Assembly: GCF_026151655.1 (NCBI RefSeq)
Contig: NZ_JAMQPN010000011.1
Location: forward strand, 1 to 64,000
DNA: 64,000 nucleotides
Origin: Leptospira soteropolitanensis
Lineage (GTDB): Bacteria > Spirochaetota > Leptospiria > Leptospirales > Leptospiraceae
Reading direction: 5' to 3'
Shown: positions 25,583 to 33,495 of the stretch, in pieces
Position numbering within the stretch: the stretch's first letter is position 1
Layout: each line of letters starts with the position of its first letter
Position numbers and translations under genes: made by a program
The notes under the pieces: model-generated
What the model was told of the DNA's origin: nothing
Databases searched by the model: none
The model's input: only the letters and a program-made list of their open reading frames with translations

Positions 25583-26641
25583 ATGAAAGAACCTTTTCGT
25601 TTCGTTTTGTTTTACTATCTGATTTTTTATTTATTGATCTTCCAATTACCCATTTTCGGGAAAGAATCTGAGAGTTTACGCATTGGATTTGGATCTTGCT
25701 TACACCAAGACAAAGAAAGTCCCATTCTGAACCAATGGGAAAAAGAGTCCTTCGATTTAATTCTTCTGTTAGGTGATAATATCTATGCAGATTCTTTAGT
25801 TGCAGAAGAAAAAATCCCAGCGTATCAAAAACAATTTGTTAGACCTCAGTGGAAAAAAATTCGAGCTACTTCCCAAATTCTTGCCACTTGGGATGATCAT
25901 GATTATGGAATTAATGATAGCGGAAGCGAATATGTGGATAAAGAAAAGAGTCGTGAAGTTTTTATCTCACAAGTCGGAGCTCTTATGCCCAAAGGCCGTC
26001 GTTTGGGTACGAAGGATGGTAAAGGAATTTTTCATTCCTACTTTCTAGATTTCAAAAAGAAAAAAATCCATATAGTGATTCCTGACACAAGGTTTTTTCG
26101 TTCTGAGTTAAAACCATCTTTTTGGTCTTTTTTCACGGGGAAAAAACATTATCGACCCAATGAAAACTTGGATGCCACCCTTCTTGGAGAAGAACAATGG
26201 AAATGGCTTACAGAAGAATTAGAAAAACCATCTGATTTTCTTGTTTTTGTTTCAGGAATTCAAGTTATTCCCACCGAACAACCGTTTGAAAAATGGGGAA
26301 ACTTTCCTAAAGAACGGGAAAAACTATTTCAACTTTTGGGTTCTGCCAAAACATCTGATTTAGTGATTCTTTCTGGTGATAGACATATTGCAGAAATCTA
26401 CGAATATCCAATAGAGGACAAAAGAAAGTTCATTGAGATCACGTCAAGTTCACTCAATTTCCCTTTACCGTTTCTTACTTTAGAATACGATTCTAGATTT
26501 AAACTTACCCCAGCTTTTTTGGAAGAAAACTATGGAGTGTTAAGGATTCAAATCAAAGAGGGAAAATTGGTTTGGCGGGCTGAGATTAAAGACAAAATTG
26601 GAAATGTAGTCAGAGAATATGGTAACAATGATTCTAATTAA
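25583..26641 (+). CDS. PhoD-like alkaline phosphatase family protein
   Basis: A 352-residue exported phosphoesterase. A hydrophobic signal covers residues 8-25. Family motifs appear in order: GFGSCLHQ (about 34), LLGDNIYAD (about 62), ATWDDHDYG (about 107, metal-binding Asp-Asp-His), VFVSGIQVIPTEQ (about 226) and LSGDRHIAE (about 267). PhoD-type enzymes hydrolyse phosphomonoesters or diesters using Ca/Fe or similar metals in the periplasm. The domain is short compared with Bacillus PhoD, lacking its N-terminal extension. A TetR gene follows after 35 nt. Confidence 0.88.
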   Translation: MKEPFRFVLFYYLIFYLLIFQLPIFGKESESLRIGFGSCLHQDKESPILNQWEKESFDLILLLGDNIYADSLVAEEKIPAYQKQFVRPQWKKIRATSQILATWDDHDYGINDSGSEYVDKEKSREVFISQVGALMPKGRRLGTKDGKGIFHSYFLDFKKKKIHIVIPDTRFFRSELKPSFWSFFTGKKHYRPNENLDATLLGEEQWKWLTEELEKPSDFLVFVSGIQVIPTEQPFEKWGNFPKEREKLFQLLGSAKTSDLVILSGDRHIAEIYEYPIEDKRKFIEITSSSLNFPLPFLTLEYDSRFKLTPAFLEENYGVLRIQIKEGKLVWRAEIKDKIGNVVREYGNNDSN

Positions 26642-26676
26642 AATTTCTATTAAGGAACGATAGGAGGATTTCCATT

Positions 26677-27243
26677 TTGAAACCCAAACAAAAAATTTTA
26701 GAAAGTTCCTTTGCTTTGTTTCGTGAGAAAGGATTTCAAGCCACGGGCATTGCTGAAATTTTAGATAAGGCAGGTGCCTACAAAAAAACCTTATACGATC
26801 ATTTTAAATCTAAAGATGATATCGGTTTTGAGTATTTAAATTATTTATCTGAGCAACAAAGAGTGGTTATGCTAAAGGTTTTGGGAAAAGCCAATAGTAT
26901 GTCGGATTTTATTGAAAAATGGGTTAATTTTATTGTCAGAAACCAGAGAAATACCTCGAGAAAGGATTGCCCCATTGCACTTTTTTCTGGTGAGATATCT
27001 CATTTGGGTCAGTTCGATACCTATCGAAATAAGGCTGTACATCATGTTCTAGAAACGGTTGAAACATGTATTTTGAAATTTGCTCCCAGTTTAAGATCCG
27101 ATCAGGTAAAGTCATTGAGTTATGAATTGTATATGAGTTACCTCGGTGGACTTAGATTGTATGCATTAACGAAAGACAGAAAAGTTATCGAACGGATGAA
27201 ATCCCAAATGATCGCATCCGCAGAAAGAATTATAAAAAATTAG
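26677..27243 (+). CDS. TetR/AcrR-family transcriptional regulator
   Basis: A 188-residue TetR repressor. The DNA-binding helix-turn-helix is typical: ILESSFALFREKGFQATGIA, then ILDKAGAYKKTLYDHFKSKD (about residues 27-46). The start is TTG at 26677, supported by AGGAGG 9 nt upstream and by the absence of a better codon. The C-terminal part carries a conserved cysteine region (RKDCPIALFSGEIS) similar to the YxaF/LmrA-like group. The target is unknown; the gene follows the PhoD-like gene and faces the DUF4349 gene. Confidence 0.92.
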   Translation: MKPKQKILESSFALFREKGFQATGIAEILDKAGAYKKTLYDHFKSKDDIGFEYLNYLSEQQRVVMLKVLGKANSMSDFIEKWVNFIVRNQRNTSRKDCPIALFSGEISHLGQFDTYRNKAVHHVLETVETCILKFAPSLRSDQVKSLSYELYMSYLGGLRLYALTKDRKVIERMKSQMIASAERIIKN

Positions 27244-27257
27244 ATGATAAGATTATC

Positions 27258-28055
27258 TCATTCTTTTTGTTCTATTTTTTCTTTTGGGATTTCTTGTACA
27301 AACATCCAAATGATTCCGTCTTTCACTTTTCCAAGACCAATATAAAGATAGTAAAAAGGATATCCTAAGGGTCCTGGTTTATATTCTTTTTGAACAACTG
27401 GTTCCCATTTCTGACGCACCTGGACCTGCACTGAAGACAATTGGACAGCGTTTGATAGGTATTTCAGTTTTCCTTCCCATCTTTCAATCGATTCAGAAAC
27501 CTTACTTAGCTCGGCTTCCACCTTTAAAGTTTCTTCCAAAGTTTTGGCAGTTTTTAGAATTTCAAGGAGGCGAATTCTCATTTTCAAAGCGTTTTCCATT
27601 CGAATCTCTGTATCGCTGTAATCTTCTGTGACATCTTTTGCCGATACATCTTCAGAATAGTTTTGAGATTGGTTTCTTAAAGTGGATAAGAATAACCTTA
27701 GTTTTTCTGCAGGGATTTTGAGTTGAATGATTCCATTGGAGCTATATTGAAGCGCATAACCTCCGTAAGTTTCTGCAAGTTTGATGATTTCTGTAACTTT
27801 TGATTCAATTTCCTTTGATTGTAAGTTGACATTCACTGAATAAACCATCATTCGTTTTTGAATTTTGAGTTCATTGGAATAACTGTCTGTTTTGGGAGAA
27901 GGGGCCGAAACTGACGGTGCATAATCGGCTTGTTCTTCGTTGGCGCGGATATGAGACATCTCTCGTTCCATCCCTTTGGCCGAGGAACACTGGATCAAAA
28001 ATAGAAAAAAACTAAGAAGTAGTAGGGAGTTTGGTAAATATTTTGAAAAAACCAT
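27258..28055 (-). CDS. DUF4349 lipoprotein
   Basis: A 265-residue lipoprotein (signal LLLLSFFLFLIQC). The DUF4349 layout is present: RMMVYSVNVNLQSKEIESKV, GGYALQYSSNGIIQLKIPAE, a central coiled coil (LEETLKVEAELSKVSESIER) and SSVQVQVRQKWEPV near the end. Unlike many DUF4349 proteins there is no clear C-terminal membrane segment; the last 35 residues are only moderately hydrophobic. The ATG (28053-28055) follows immediately after an 11-bp hairpin and lacks a ribosome-binding site. Confidence 0.85.
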   Translation of the reverse strand: MVFSKYLPNSLLLLSFFLFLIQCSSAKGMEREMSHIRANEEQADYAPSVSAPSPKTDSYSNELKIQKRMMVYSVNVNLQSKEIESKVTEIIKLAETYGGYALQYSSNGIIQLKIPAEKLRLFLSTLRNQSQNYSEDVSAKDVTEDYSDTEIRMENALKMRIRLLEILKTAKTLEETLKVEAELSKVSESIERWEGKLKYLSNAVQLSSVQVQVRQKWEPVVQKEYKPGPLGYPFYYLYIGLGKVKDGIIWMFVQEIPKEKIEQKE

Positions 28056-28056
28056 G

Positions 28057-28089
28057 TTGGATACAGAGTTTAATCATTTCTGTATCCAA
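28057..28089. promoter_or_regulatory. 11-bp hairpin abutting the DUF4349 start codon
   Basis: TTGGATACAGA and TCTGTATCCAA form a perfect 11-bp stem with an 11-nt loop. On the minus strand the stem ends one base before the ATG of the DUF4349 gene and lies 12 nt beyond the stop of the amidohydrolase gene. TTTTTT follows after CATGG, within the DUF4349 coding sequence. It may be a terminator or a translation-control hairpin. Confidence 0.55.
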
Positions 28090-28101
28090 CCGCAATCTTT
28101 T

Positions 28102-29850
28102 TTACGTTCCGATTTGGGATTCCAAAAATCTTCCATATCCTTTTTCTTTCCCAAGAGAGGCGACAGGTTCCCCCTTATCGATAGCCAGTTTGCCATTGAT
28201 AAATACCTTTTTAACAGTGTCATCGTTACGGCGAACCCAACGTTTAAAATCTTCCATAAATGGCATTGGCGCTTCCACATCTTTTGCAAGCGAGTCATCT
28301 AGTTTGGTTGGATCAATCAAAACTAAATCGGCTCTTTTACCTTCTTTGATGTATCCTGCATCAATTCCAAACCAATCTCCAATTTCTCCTGTTAGCCGGT
28401 GGACAGCTTGTTCCATAGTCATAAATGGTTTGTTTTCTAATTCTGCATCTCTAACTAACTTTAACATACGAAGTGGGAAGTTATAATGAGCCATACCGCG
28501 TAGGTGGGCACCTGCATCAGAAAAACCTATGAGTACATCCGGGTAAGATACAATTTTTTGTAATGGTTCCTTTCTATGGTTTGCCATTACTGTATACCAA
28601 CGCACATTATTTCCATGTTCGGCCACAAGGTCAAGAAAGGCTGTGACCGAGTGAACTCCCTTTTCTTTAGCAACATCATCAATCGATTTTCCAATCAACG
28701 ATTTGTCTGGTGCATCTACAATTTTAGTTTCTCTAAAATTTCTGTGGAAAACTCGAGGCAAAAACCAATTGGTCCATTGGCGTTTGAACCAAGAACGATA
28801 TTTGGGATCTTTCATCAGTTGTTTTCTTTCTAACTCATCTTCAATATGATTTGCTTTGGCACCTGCTGCAAACTCTTCAAAAACAACTACGTCCATTCCA
28901 TCTGCATACAAATCAAACGGTTCTGGGAGGGCCTGGAATCTAAAGTCAGATTTAAAGATTGTATTGGTAATGCGACCAATGAGACCAAGTAGCTTATATA
29001 AACCTGGATCAAATTTAACATCCATAAGAGAAATGATAGTTGTTTTGAGTGGTTTGCGAAAAAGTCCAAAGGCCTCTTTTAAAAACATTAAAACATTGAT
29101 TTTCGTAGAAACGTTTGGAACACCTTGGAAGATTTTTCCTCTTTTTCTTAATGTTTTGTTTAAGTATTGGTATTCTTTCCAATTTGCATAAGTGGAAGGC
29201 AGTGGCCTTGATCTAAACCGGGAACCGTCCATTTTATCCCAAATTAATGTATTGATAGATAGACCCATAAAACCTTGGTCCAGAGCTTCTTCAAGAATTT
29301 GGTTCATTTTCTCTAACTCTTGTTTTGTGGGAACTTCTCCCTTAGTTAATGATCGTTCGAGTCCCATAACATGTGCTCGAATGGCGGAATGTCCAGCAAA
29401 TGAAGTGACATTGGGACCAAGTGGCATATTGTTTAAATGTTTTTTATATTCTGCAGCCGAATTCCAATTTTTTTTACTCTCAAGGATCGATAAAACATTC
29501 TTTCGCGGAATGGCTTCCACGCGACTAAACATATCTGCCAAATCAACCGGATCACCCACGGCTAAACTTAGAGAACAACTTCCCAGGGAGATGGTCGTAA
29601 TTCCGTGGCGTACGGATTCAGAGAGATCAGGTGCCATTTCAATTTCTGCGTCATAATGAGTGTGGAAATCGATAAAACCAGGTGTTAACCATAGGCCTTT
29701 TGCATCGACGACTGTTTCACCAGGCTTCGGACTAAGTTCCGTTTTTGAAATGGTTGTAACCACTCCTTCTTTGATTCGCACATCACCTACAAAAGATGGA
29801 TTTGTACTACCGTCAAAAATACGTGCCTGTTTGATAAGCGTGTCTGCCAT
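28102..29850 (-). CDS. N-acyl-D-amino-acid deacylase-like amidohydrolase
   Basis: A 582-residue metal-dependent hydrolase of the D-aminoacylase (amidohydrolase) group. Motifs: ARIFDGS at the start, TPGFIDFHTHYDAE (first HxH metal ligands, about residues 58-71), FAGHSAIR, LIGFSDAGAHLRGM (metal Asp near the end, about 470) and the closing KEGKRADLVLIDP. Such enzymes cleave N-acyl-D-amino acids or related amides; the exact substrate is unknown. The start is ATG 29848-29850, preceded by GGAGG. An excellent promoter and two palindromes lie upstream, suggesting regulated expression. leuA is upstream on the same strand but separated by a hairpin. Confidence 0.87.
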   Translation of the reverse strand: MADTLIKQARIFDGSTNPSFVGDVRIKEGVVTTISKTELSPKPGETVVDAKGLWLTPGFIDFHTHYDAEIEMAPDLSESVRHGITTISLGSCSLSLAVGDPVDLADMFSRVEAIPRKNVLSILESKKNWNSAAEYKKHLNNMPLGPNVTSFAGHSAIRAHVMGLERSLTKGEVPTKQELEKMNQILEEALDQGFMGLSINTLIWDKMDGSRFRSRPLPSTYANWKEYQYLNKTLRKRGKIFQGVPNVSTKINVLMFLKEAFGLFRKPLKTTIISLMDVKFDPGLYKLLGLIGRITNTIFKSDFRFQALPEPFDLYADGMDVVVFEEFAAGAKANHIEDELERKQLMKDPKYRSWFKRQWTNWFLPRVFHRNFRETKIVDAPDKSLIGKSIDDVAKEKGVHSVTAFLDLVAEHGNNVRWYTVMANHRKEPLQKIVSYPDVLIGFSDAGAHLRGMAHYNFPLRMLKLVRDAELENKPFMTMEQAVHRLTGEIGDWFGIDAGYIKEGKRADLVLIDPTKLDDSLAKDVEAPMPFMEDFKRWVRRNDDTVKKVFINGKLAIDKGEPVASLGKEKGYGRFLESQIGT

Positions 29851-29875
29851 GATACCTCCGTAAAAACCAAACGAA

Positions 29876-29904
29876 ATTATGGCAGATTGACAAAGTTTTG
29901 TCAA
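29876..29904 (-). promoter_or_regulatory. Sigma-70 promoter of the amidohydrolase gene
   Basis: On the minus strand TTGACA (29904-29899), a 17-nt spacer and CATAAT (29881-29876) form a near-consensus promoter 26 nt before the chosen start codon. Confidence 0.65.
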
Positions 29905-29921
29905 TGATTCGTTAAGAATCA
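29887..29921. promoter_or_regulatory. Two adjacent operator-like palindromes over the amidohydrolase promoter
   Basis: TTGACAAA-N2-TTTGTCAA (29887-29904) is a perfect 8-bp inverted repeat covering the -35 box and much of the spacer. TGATTC-N5-GAATCA (29905-29921) directly abuts it upstream. The first is placed to repress; the second could bind an activator or a second repressor dimer. The cognate regulators are not identifiable. Confidence 0.5.
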
Positions 29922-29943
29922 CTCAAAAGATTCTCTGGACGAA

Positions 29944-29965
29944 ATCTCTCTTTGTTCAGAGAGAT
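29944..29965 (-). terminator. Hairpin at the leuA stop codon
   Basis: ATCTCTCT and AGAGAGAT form a perfect 8-bp stem with a 6-nt loop that includes most of the leuA TGA (29956-29958). TTTCG follows on the minus strand, so the T-run is short. Probably a weak terminator separating leuA from the amidohydrolase gene. Confidence 0.45.
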
Positions 29966-31140
29966 GCCACAAGCTTTGTCGCTAAATCCACTAACTCTGC
30001 TTCGGTGACCTCTCTGTTGTTTTCCTGGGAAGAAATGGTTTTCGCTGTTTCAAACAAACGGTGGATTTCCGTTGGTGGAATCAAAATTCCTTTATTTTCC
30101 AATAAAAATTGGATCGCTCTATGGCCTGATTGGTTGGTAAAGGAAATGGTTTCTGCATCTTTTCTGCCCACAAATTCGGGAGAGAAAGTCCTGTAAGCAC
30201 CTTTGGATTGTTTGATGGTCTTTGCCACTCCATCTTGATGGATTCCTGATCTATGAGAAAAAATATCTTCCCCAATAATAGGAGCTTTTTCTCCAATTGG
30301 TATGCCAGTCATTTCTGAGATTCGTTTGGCAGTTGGGTAAATTCTTTGGAAGTTAATTCCTAAAGATTCACCATTCTGATGTAAGGCGATGCATGTCTCG
30401 TATAAATTTGTATTTCCCGCCCTTTCTCCCAATCCATTCAATGCGACTTCGATTTGTTCAGCTCCTACATAAACACATTCAACGGAAGTTGCAGTAGCCA
30501 TTCCTAAATCATTATGGGTATGAACAGAAACTTTGGCTCTCTTTCCAATAAACCCACTTATATCCTTAACCATATTCACAAATATCATTGGTCGGTAACG
30601 TTCCACTGTATTAGGTAAGTTAATGATATTGGCACCTGCTTCAATTGCCGATAAAAACGCATCTTTTGTGAATGCAAAATTTTCTATGGCATCACCAAAA
30701 TGTTCCCCAGAGAATTGGATTTCTACATCCGGTCCTACAATGGATCTGGCAAAGGTGATTGATTTTTGTATCTTTTTTATGACTTCTTTTTCAGAAATTT
30801 TTAAAACATTCCGAATGGAAAAATCACTAACAGGGTAGACAATGTGCATTCTTGGTTTGTTTGCATGTTGGATGGCTTCCCAAGTTTTAGCGATTTCTGT
30901 TTCGTTGGCTCTCGATAAACCTGCGATCGGTTTCCCAACTGGTGCTCGTTTGGCTAAGGTTTTACTAGCTAAAAATTCAGTTTCGTTGGAAGAAGGAAAT
31001 CCTACTTCGATTCCATCGACGTTCAATTCCACAAGTAAGTCAAAGACTTCAATTTTTTCCTCTAAGGTCCAAGGTCTGCGCAAGGCTTGGTTTCCGTCCC
31101 TTAAGGTTACGTCTTGGATTTTGATTTGGTTTGGTTTCAT
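29956..31140 (-). CDS. leuA: 2-isopropylmalate synthase-like enzyme, without C-terminal regulatory domain
   Basis: A 394-residue DRE-TIM metallolyase. It has the catalytic TIM barrel (IQDVTLRDGNQALRRPW at the start, NLPNTVERYRP, and the metal-binding VSVHTHNDLGMA) and the subdomain with HRSGIHQDGVAK and NQSGHRAIQFLL. The C-terminal leucine-binding domain of long LeuA proteins (about 500 residues) is missing, so feedback inhibition may be absent or different. The reaction expected is acetyl-CoA plus 2-oxoisovalerate to 2-isopropylmalate. The leucine-rich leader upstream favours LeuA over citramalate or homocitrate synthase, which remain possible from sequence alone. GGAGG precedes the ATG. Confidence 0.85.
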   Translation of the reverse strand: MKPNQIKIQDVTLRDGNQALRRPWTLEEKIEVFDLLVELNVDGIEVGFPSSNETEFLASKTLAKRAPVGKPIAGLSRANETEIAKTWEAIQHANKPRMHIVYPVSDFSIRNVLKISEKEVIKKIQKSITFARSIVGPDVEIQFSGEHFGDAIENFAFTKDAFLSAIEAGANIINLPNTVERYRPMIFVNMVKDISGFIGKRAKVSVHTHNDLGMATATSVECVYVGAEQIEVALNGLGERAGNTNLYETCIALHQNGESLGINFQRIYPTAKRISEMTGIPIGEKAPIIGEDIFSHRSGIHQDGVAKTIKQSKGAYRTFSPEFVGRKDAETISFTNQSGHRAIQFLLENKGILIPPTEIHRLFETAKTISSQENNREVTEAELVDLATKLVASL

Positions 31141-31189
31141 GGTTCCTCCACATCCGCTGCCACTACCACCGGGAGGACCAAAAATAAAA

Positions 31190-31220
31190 AAAGCCCACTT
31201 CCCGGTTGGGAGTGGGCTTT
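31190..31220 (-). terminator. Attenuator terminator in the leuA leader
   Basis: On the minus strand AAAGCCCACT and AGTGGGCTTT form a perfect 10-bp stem with an inner CCC-GGG pairing, followed by TTTTTATTTT. It lies between the leader peptide and leuA, 50 nt before the leuA ATG. Upstream segments can form competing hairpins (31236-31244 with 31256-31263, or GGGAG of the former with CTCCC at 31208-31212), as in classical attenuators. Confidence 0.85.
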
Positions 31221-31245
31221 GTCACACAGCACTATCTCCCTCGAT

Positions 31246-31296
31246 CTATAAAAGTTCGAGGAGGAGGAGCAACTGAATGTTAGCAGATAATTTCAT
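31246..31296 (-). CDS. leuL: Leucine-rich leader peptide of leuA
   Basis: A 16-residue frame, MKLSANIQLLLLLELL, ending in TAG. Eight of sixteen residues are leucine, five of them in a row; the run uses TTG then four CTC codons. The run and the following Glu codon overlap segment 1 of a hairpin (CTCCTCGA pairing with TCGAGGGAG), and the stop codon lies in its loop. This is the arrangement of ribosome-mediated transcription attenuation: stalling at Leu codons frees segment 2 to block the terminator. The start has no obvious ribosome-binding site. It begins 36 nt after the stop of the symporter gene; a TTGACA overlaps that stop. Confidence 0.8.
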   Translation of the reverse strand: MKLSANIQLLLLLELL

Positions 31297-31332
31297 TGTT
31301 AACTTTTAGACGAACAGCCAGCAGGATTCCTG

Positions 31333-32766
31333 TCAATTTTTTTTAAGTGTAAGTCGGGAAATTTGCACAAGGAATATTTGGATCCCAAACCCAATGGGGA
31401 TGAGAAGGGTGAAAGAAATTTGAAAACCTAATCCAATGGCCACTGTAGAAAGGATACTGGTGAGAAAGAAAGCCGAAAATACAAGTCCAGATACAGGTAA
31501 CTCAGCTTTAAGTTTAGCAAGAAAGAAAACGGCAATGGATGGTCCGAGGGTATAAGAAAAAATGGTAAGACCTACTTCCAAAATTCCTTTTTCCCAGGTT
31601 TGGATCAGAAAGTAAGGGATAAAGCTTGAAACAAATAGAGTGAGTCCAAAAAACAGAGAGAGTGTGCGAGGACTAAACCACTGGTCCATTCCCCAATCAC
31701 GAGCCCAGGTCAAAGAGAGGGAATTGATTGTGGAACTTAATGTAGACATGGCACTTGCCAATATTGCGGCGACAAGGATGCCAAGTAGTGGTGAGGGAAC
31801 TTCTTCCACAATGAATCTGCTAAACACTTTGTCGGGTGCCATTGTTTGGCCTGAATAAAAAAGATAAAGCAGAGACCCAATCCAAAGAAAAAGGATAAAT
31901 TGAAGAAGGACGACTATCCCACTCCCGATGAGTATCTTTTGACCAGATGCTAAATTTTTAGTAGCAATGACTCGTTGCACAAGCATTAGGTCAGTTCCGT
32001 GGGAACCAATAGAGATAAATGCTCCACCGATTAGAGCAAATAAGATGAAGTAACTATTGTCACCAGATGGAAGGTAATCAAAGACAAATAAATTAAACTT
32101 TTGCGTTGTCTTAAGGATACTGATTCCTTCTCCAAGAGGGATTTCTAATTTATTGATGAGTAGTCCTAGTGCAAATATTCCACCAAAAATATAAATAACC
32201 CATTGCAGTACATCAGTAAAAACAATCGCACGAAACCCACCGACAACGGAATAAATGATAGTGACAATACTTAGTGTGGTTAATGCAACCATCCCTAAAA
32301 TTTCCGGAGATAGATTTAGCCCCATCCTTTCTAATAGAAAGGCAATCGGCAATGAACTAACATACAAACGAATCCCGTCTCCGAGAAGCCTTGAAATGGT
32401 AAATACTAAGGATAGGGTTTTTTGCGGAGATTTACCAAATCGGTTTCCAACGTATTCGTATACCGAAATCGTATTACCAGAAAAATAGGATGGTAATAGA
32501 TAAAAAGCTACTATGGTTCTGCCGATCAAATATCCTAAGGCAATTTCTAAAAACCTGTAATCACCTTTGAAAGATAAGGAGGGGATACTTAAAAAAGTTA
32601 AACTTGAAGTTTCCGTTGCCACAAGGGACAATAATAGAAAGATCCAATGGATTTCTTTTTTAGCTAAATAAAAGTCTTCTTCTTTTTGGTTATTTTTGGC
32701 AAAGTGAAATCCAAAATAAAAAACGATCACAAAATAAAAAACAAGGACGAGTAAATCCCAAAACAT
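31333..32766 (-). CDS. Sodium:solute symporter (SSS family)
   Basis: A 477-residue integral membrane protein with about 13 hydrophobic segments, matching SSS-family topology and length. Signatures include VATETSSLTFLSIPS (second segment), SVVGGFRAIVFTDVLQWVIY and AILASAMSTLSSTINSLS, the Na+-binding serine-rich region. It would couple sodium influx to uptake of a solute such as proline, pantothenate, sugar or acetate; the substrate cannot be read from the sequence. A GGGAG ribosome-binding site lies upstream and the CBS-domain gene ends 8 nt before the start, so the two are probably cotranscribed. Confidence 0.9.
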   Translation of the reverse strand: MFWDLLVLVFYFVIVFYFGFHFAKNNQKEEDFYLAKKEIHWIFLLLSLVATETSSLTFLSIPSLSFKGDYRFLEIALGYLIGRTIVAFYLLPSYFSGNTISVYEYVGNRFGKSPQKTLSLVFTISRLLGDGIRLYVSSLPIAFLLERMGLNLSPEILGMVALTTLSIVTIIYSVVGGFRAIVFTDVLQWVIYIFGGIFALGLLINKLEIPLGEGISILKTTQKFNLFVFDYLPSGDNSYFILFALIGGAFISIGSHGTDLMLVQRVIATKNLASGQKILIGSGIVVLLQFILFLWIGSLLYLFYSGQTMAPDKVFSRFIVEEVPSPLLGILVAAILASAMSTLSSTINSLSLTWARDWGMDQWFSPRTLSLFFGLTLFVSSFIPYFLIQTWEKGILEVGLTIFSYTLGPSIAVFFLAKLKAELPVSGLVFSAFFLTSILSTVAIGLGFQISFTLLIPIGFGIQIFLVQISRLTLKKN

Positions 32767-32774
32767 AAAACTCC

Positions 32775-33374
32775 CTAAGCTATGATATTCAAATTCGGAT
32801 ACTTTAATAACAATCGAAGTAAATCAGAACGAGTGATCATACCGATAGGTTGATTATCGTCATTTACGACAGGAATACATCCAATTCTTTCCTCTAAAAG
32901 AACTTGAGTGACCCCACGTATTTCCGAACCAGGAGAGCCAACTAACACGCGTTTTGTCATTATATCGGAAATTAGCCAGTCTCTTTCATAAGACTTACTT
33001 TTTTCGAGAATGTCCCGATCGGAAACAAAACCGACAAGGGTTCCTTCATCGTTTACGATGGGGAGATGCCGAATCCCTTTTTCCAACATAAAATCCAAAC
33101 AATTAGCAATTGTCTCGGTAGATGGCCTAGTAAGTGCCGGAGTCGACATAATTTCATGGAGGAAGTAGACCGTTTTTTCTGTTTGTTTTGCCGTTTCCTT
33201 GTAAACGTCCCCTGGAGAACGGTGCAAAAAAGAAGCCGTCGTCGGACTCCCTGTGTCCTCCCGATCCCCAGAAATGGGGGAGCTTTTGACCCCGGGATGG
33301 ATTTTATGCACCCGATCGGCGTAAGTAGCCGGGAGATTTGGCAAAATCCGCCCGTCATGGATCCAAAAGAACAT
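32775..33374 (-). CDS. CBS-domain pair protein
   Basis: A 199-residue cytoplasmic protein. Residues 1-70 are a non-conserved basic extension with Pro/Ser. Two CBS motifs follow: CLDFMLEKGIRHLPIVNDEG with LVGFVSDRDIL (about 90-125), and VTQVLLEERIGCIPVVNDDN with IGMITRSDLL (about 150-185). CBS pairs bind adenine nucleotides and tune partner proteins. It is encoded 8 nt upstream of the symporter, whose activity or expression it may sense; this is inference from adjacency. It is divergent from the acyl-CoA synthetase gene. Confidence 0.88.
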   Translation of the reverse strand: MFFWIHDGRILPNLPATYADRVHKIHPGVKSSPISGDREDTGSPTTASFLHRSPGDVYKETAKQTEKTVYFLHEIMSTPALTRPSTETIANCLDFMLEKGIRHLPIVNDEGTLVGFVSDRDILEKSKSYERDWLISDIMTKRVLVGSPGSEIRGVTQVLLEERIGCIPVVNDDNQPIGMITRSDLLRLLLKYPNLNIIA

Positions 33375-33495
33375 AATTATGCCCTACCTTTCTGAAAAGT
33401 TTGTCAAAAATAACAAAAATACTTGCAAAAAACGAACAGTGGTTTTTTATCCAACCTACATTTCTGTAAAGATTCCAAAGGAAAAGGCAAAACCC

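Noticed and set aside
28856..29656. Plus-strand frames of 111 and 154 codons antisense to the amidohydrolase gene
   Set aside because: They mirror codon bias of the real gene; no ribosome-binding sites or domains.
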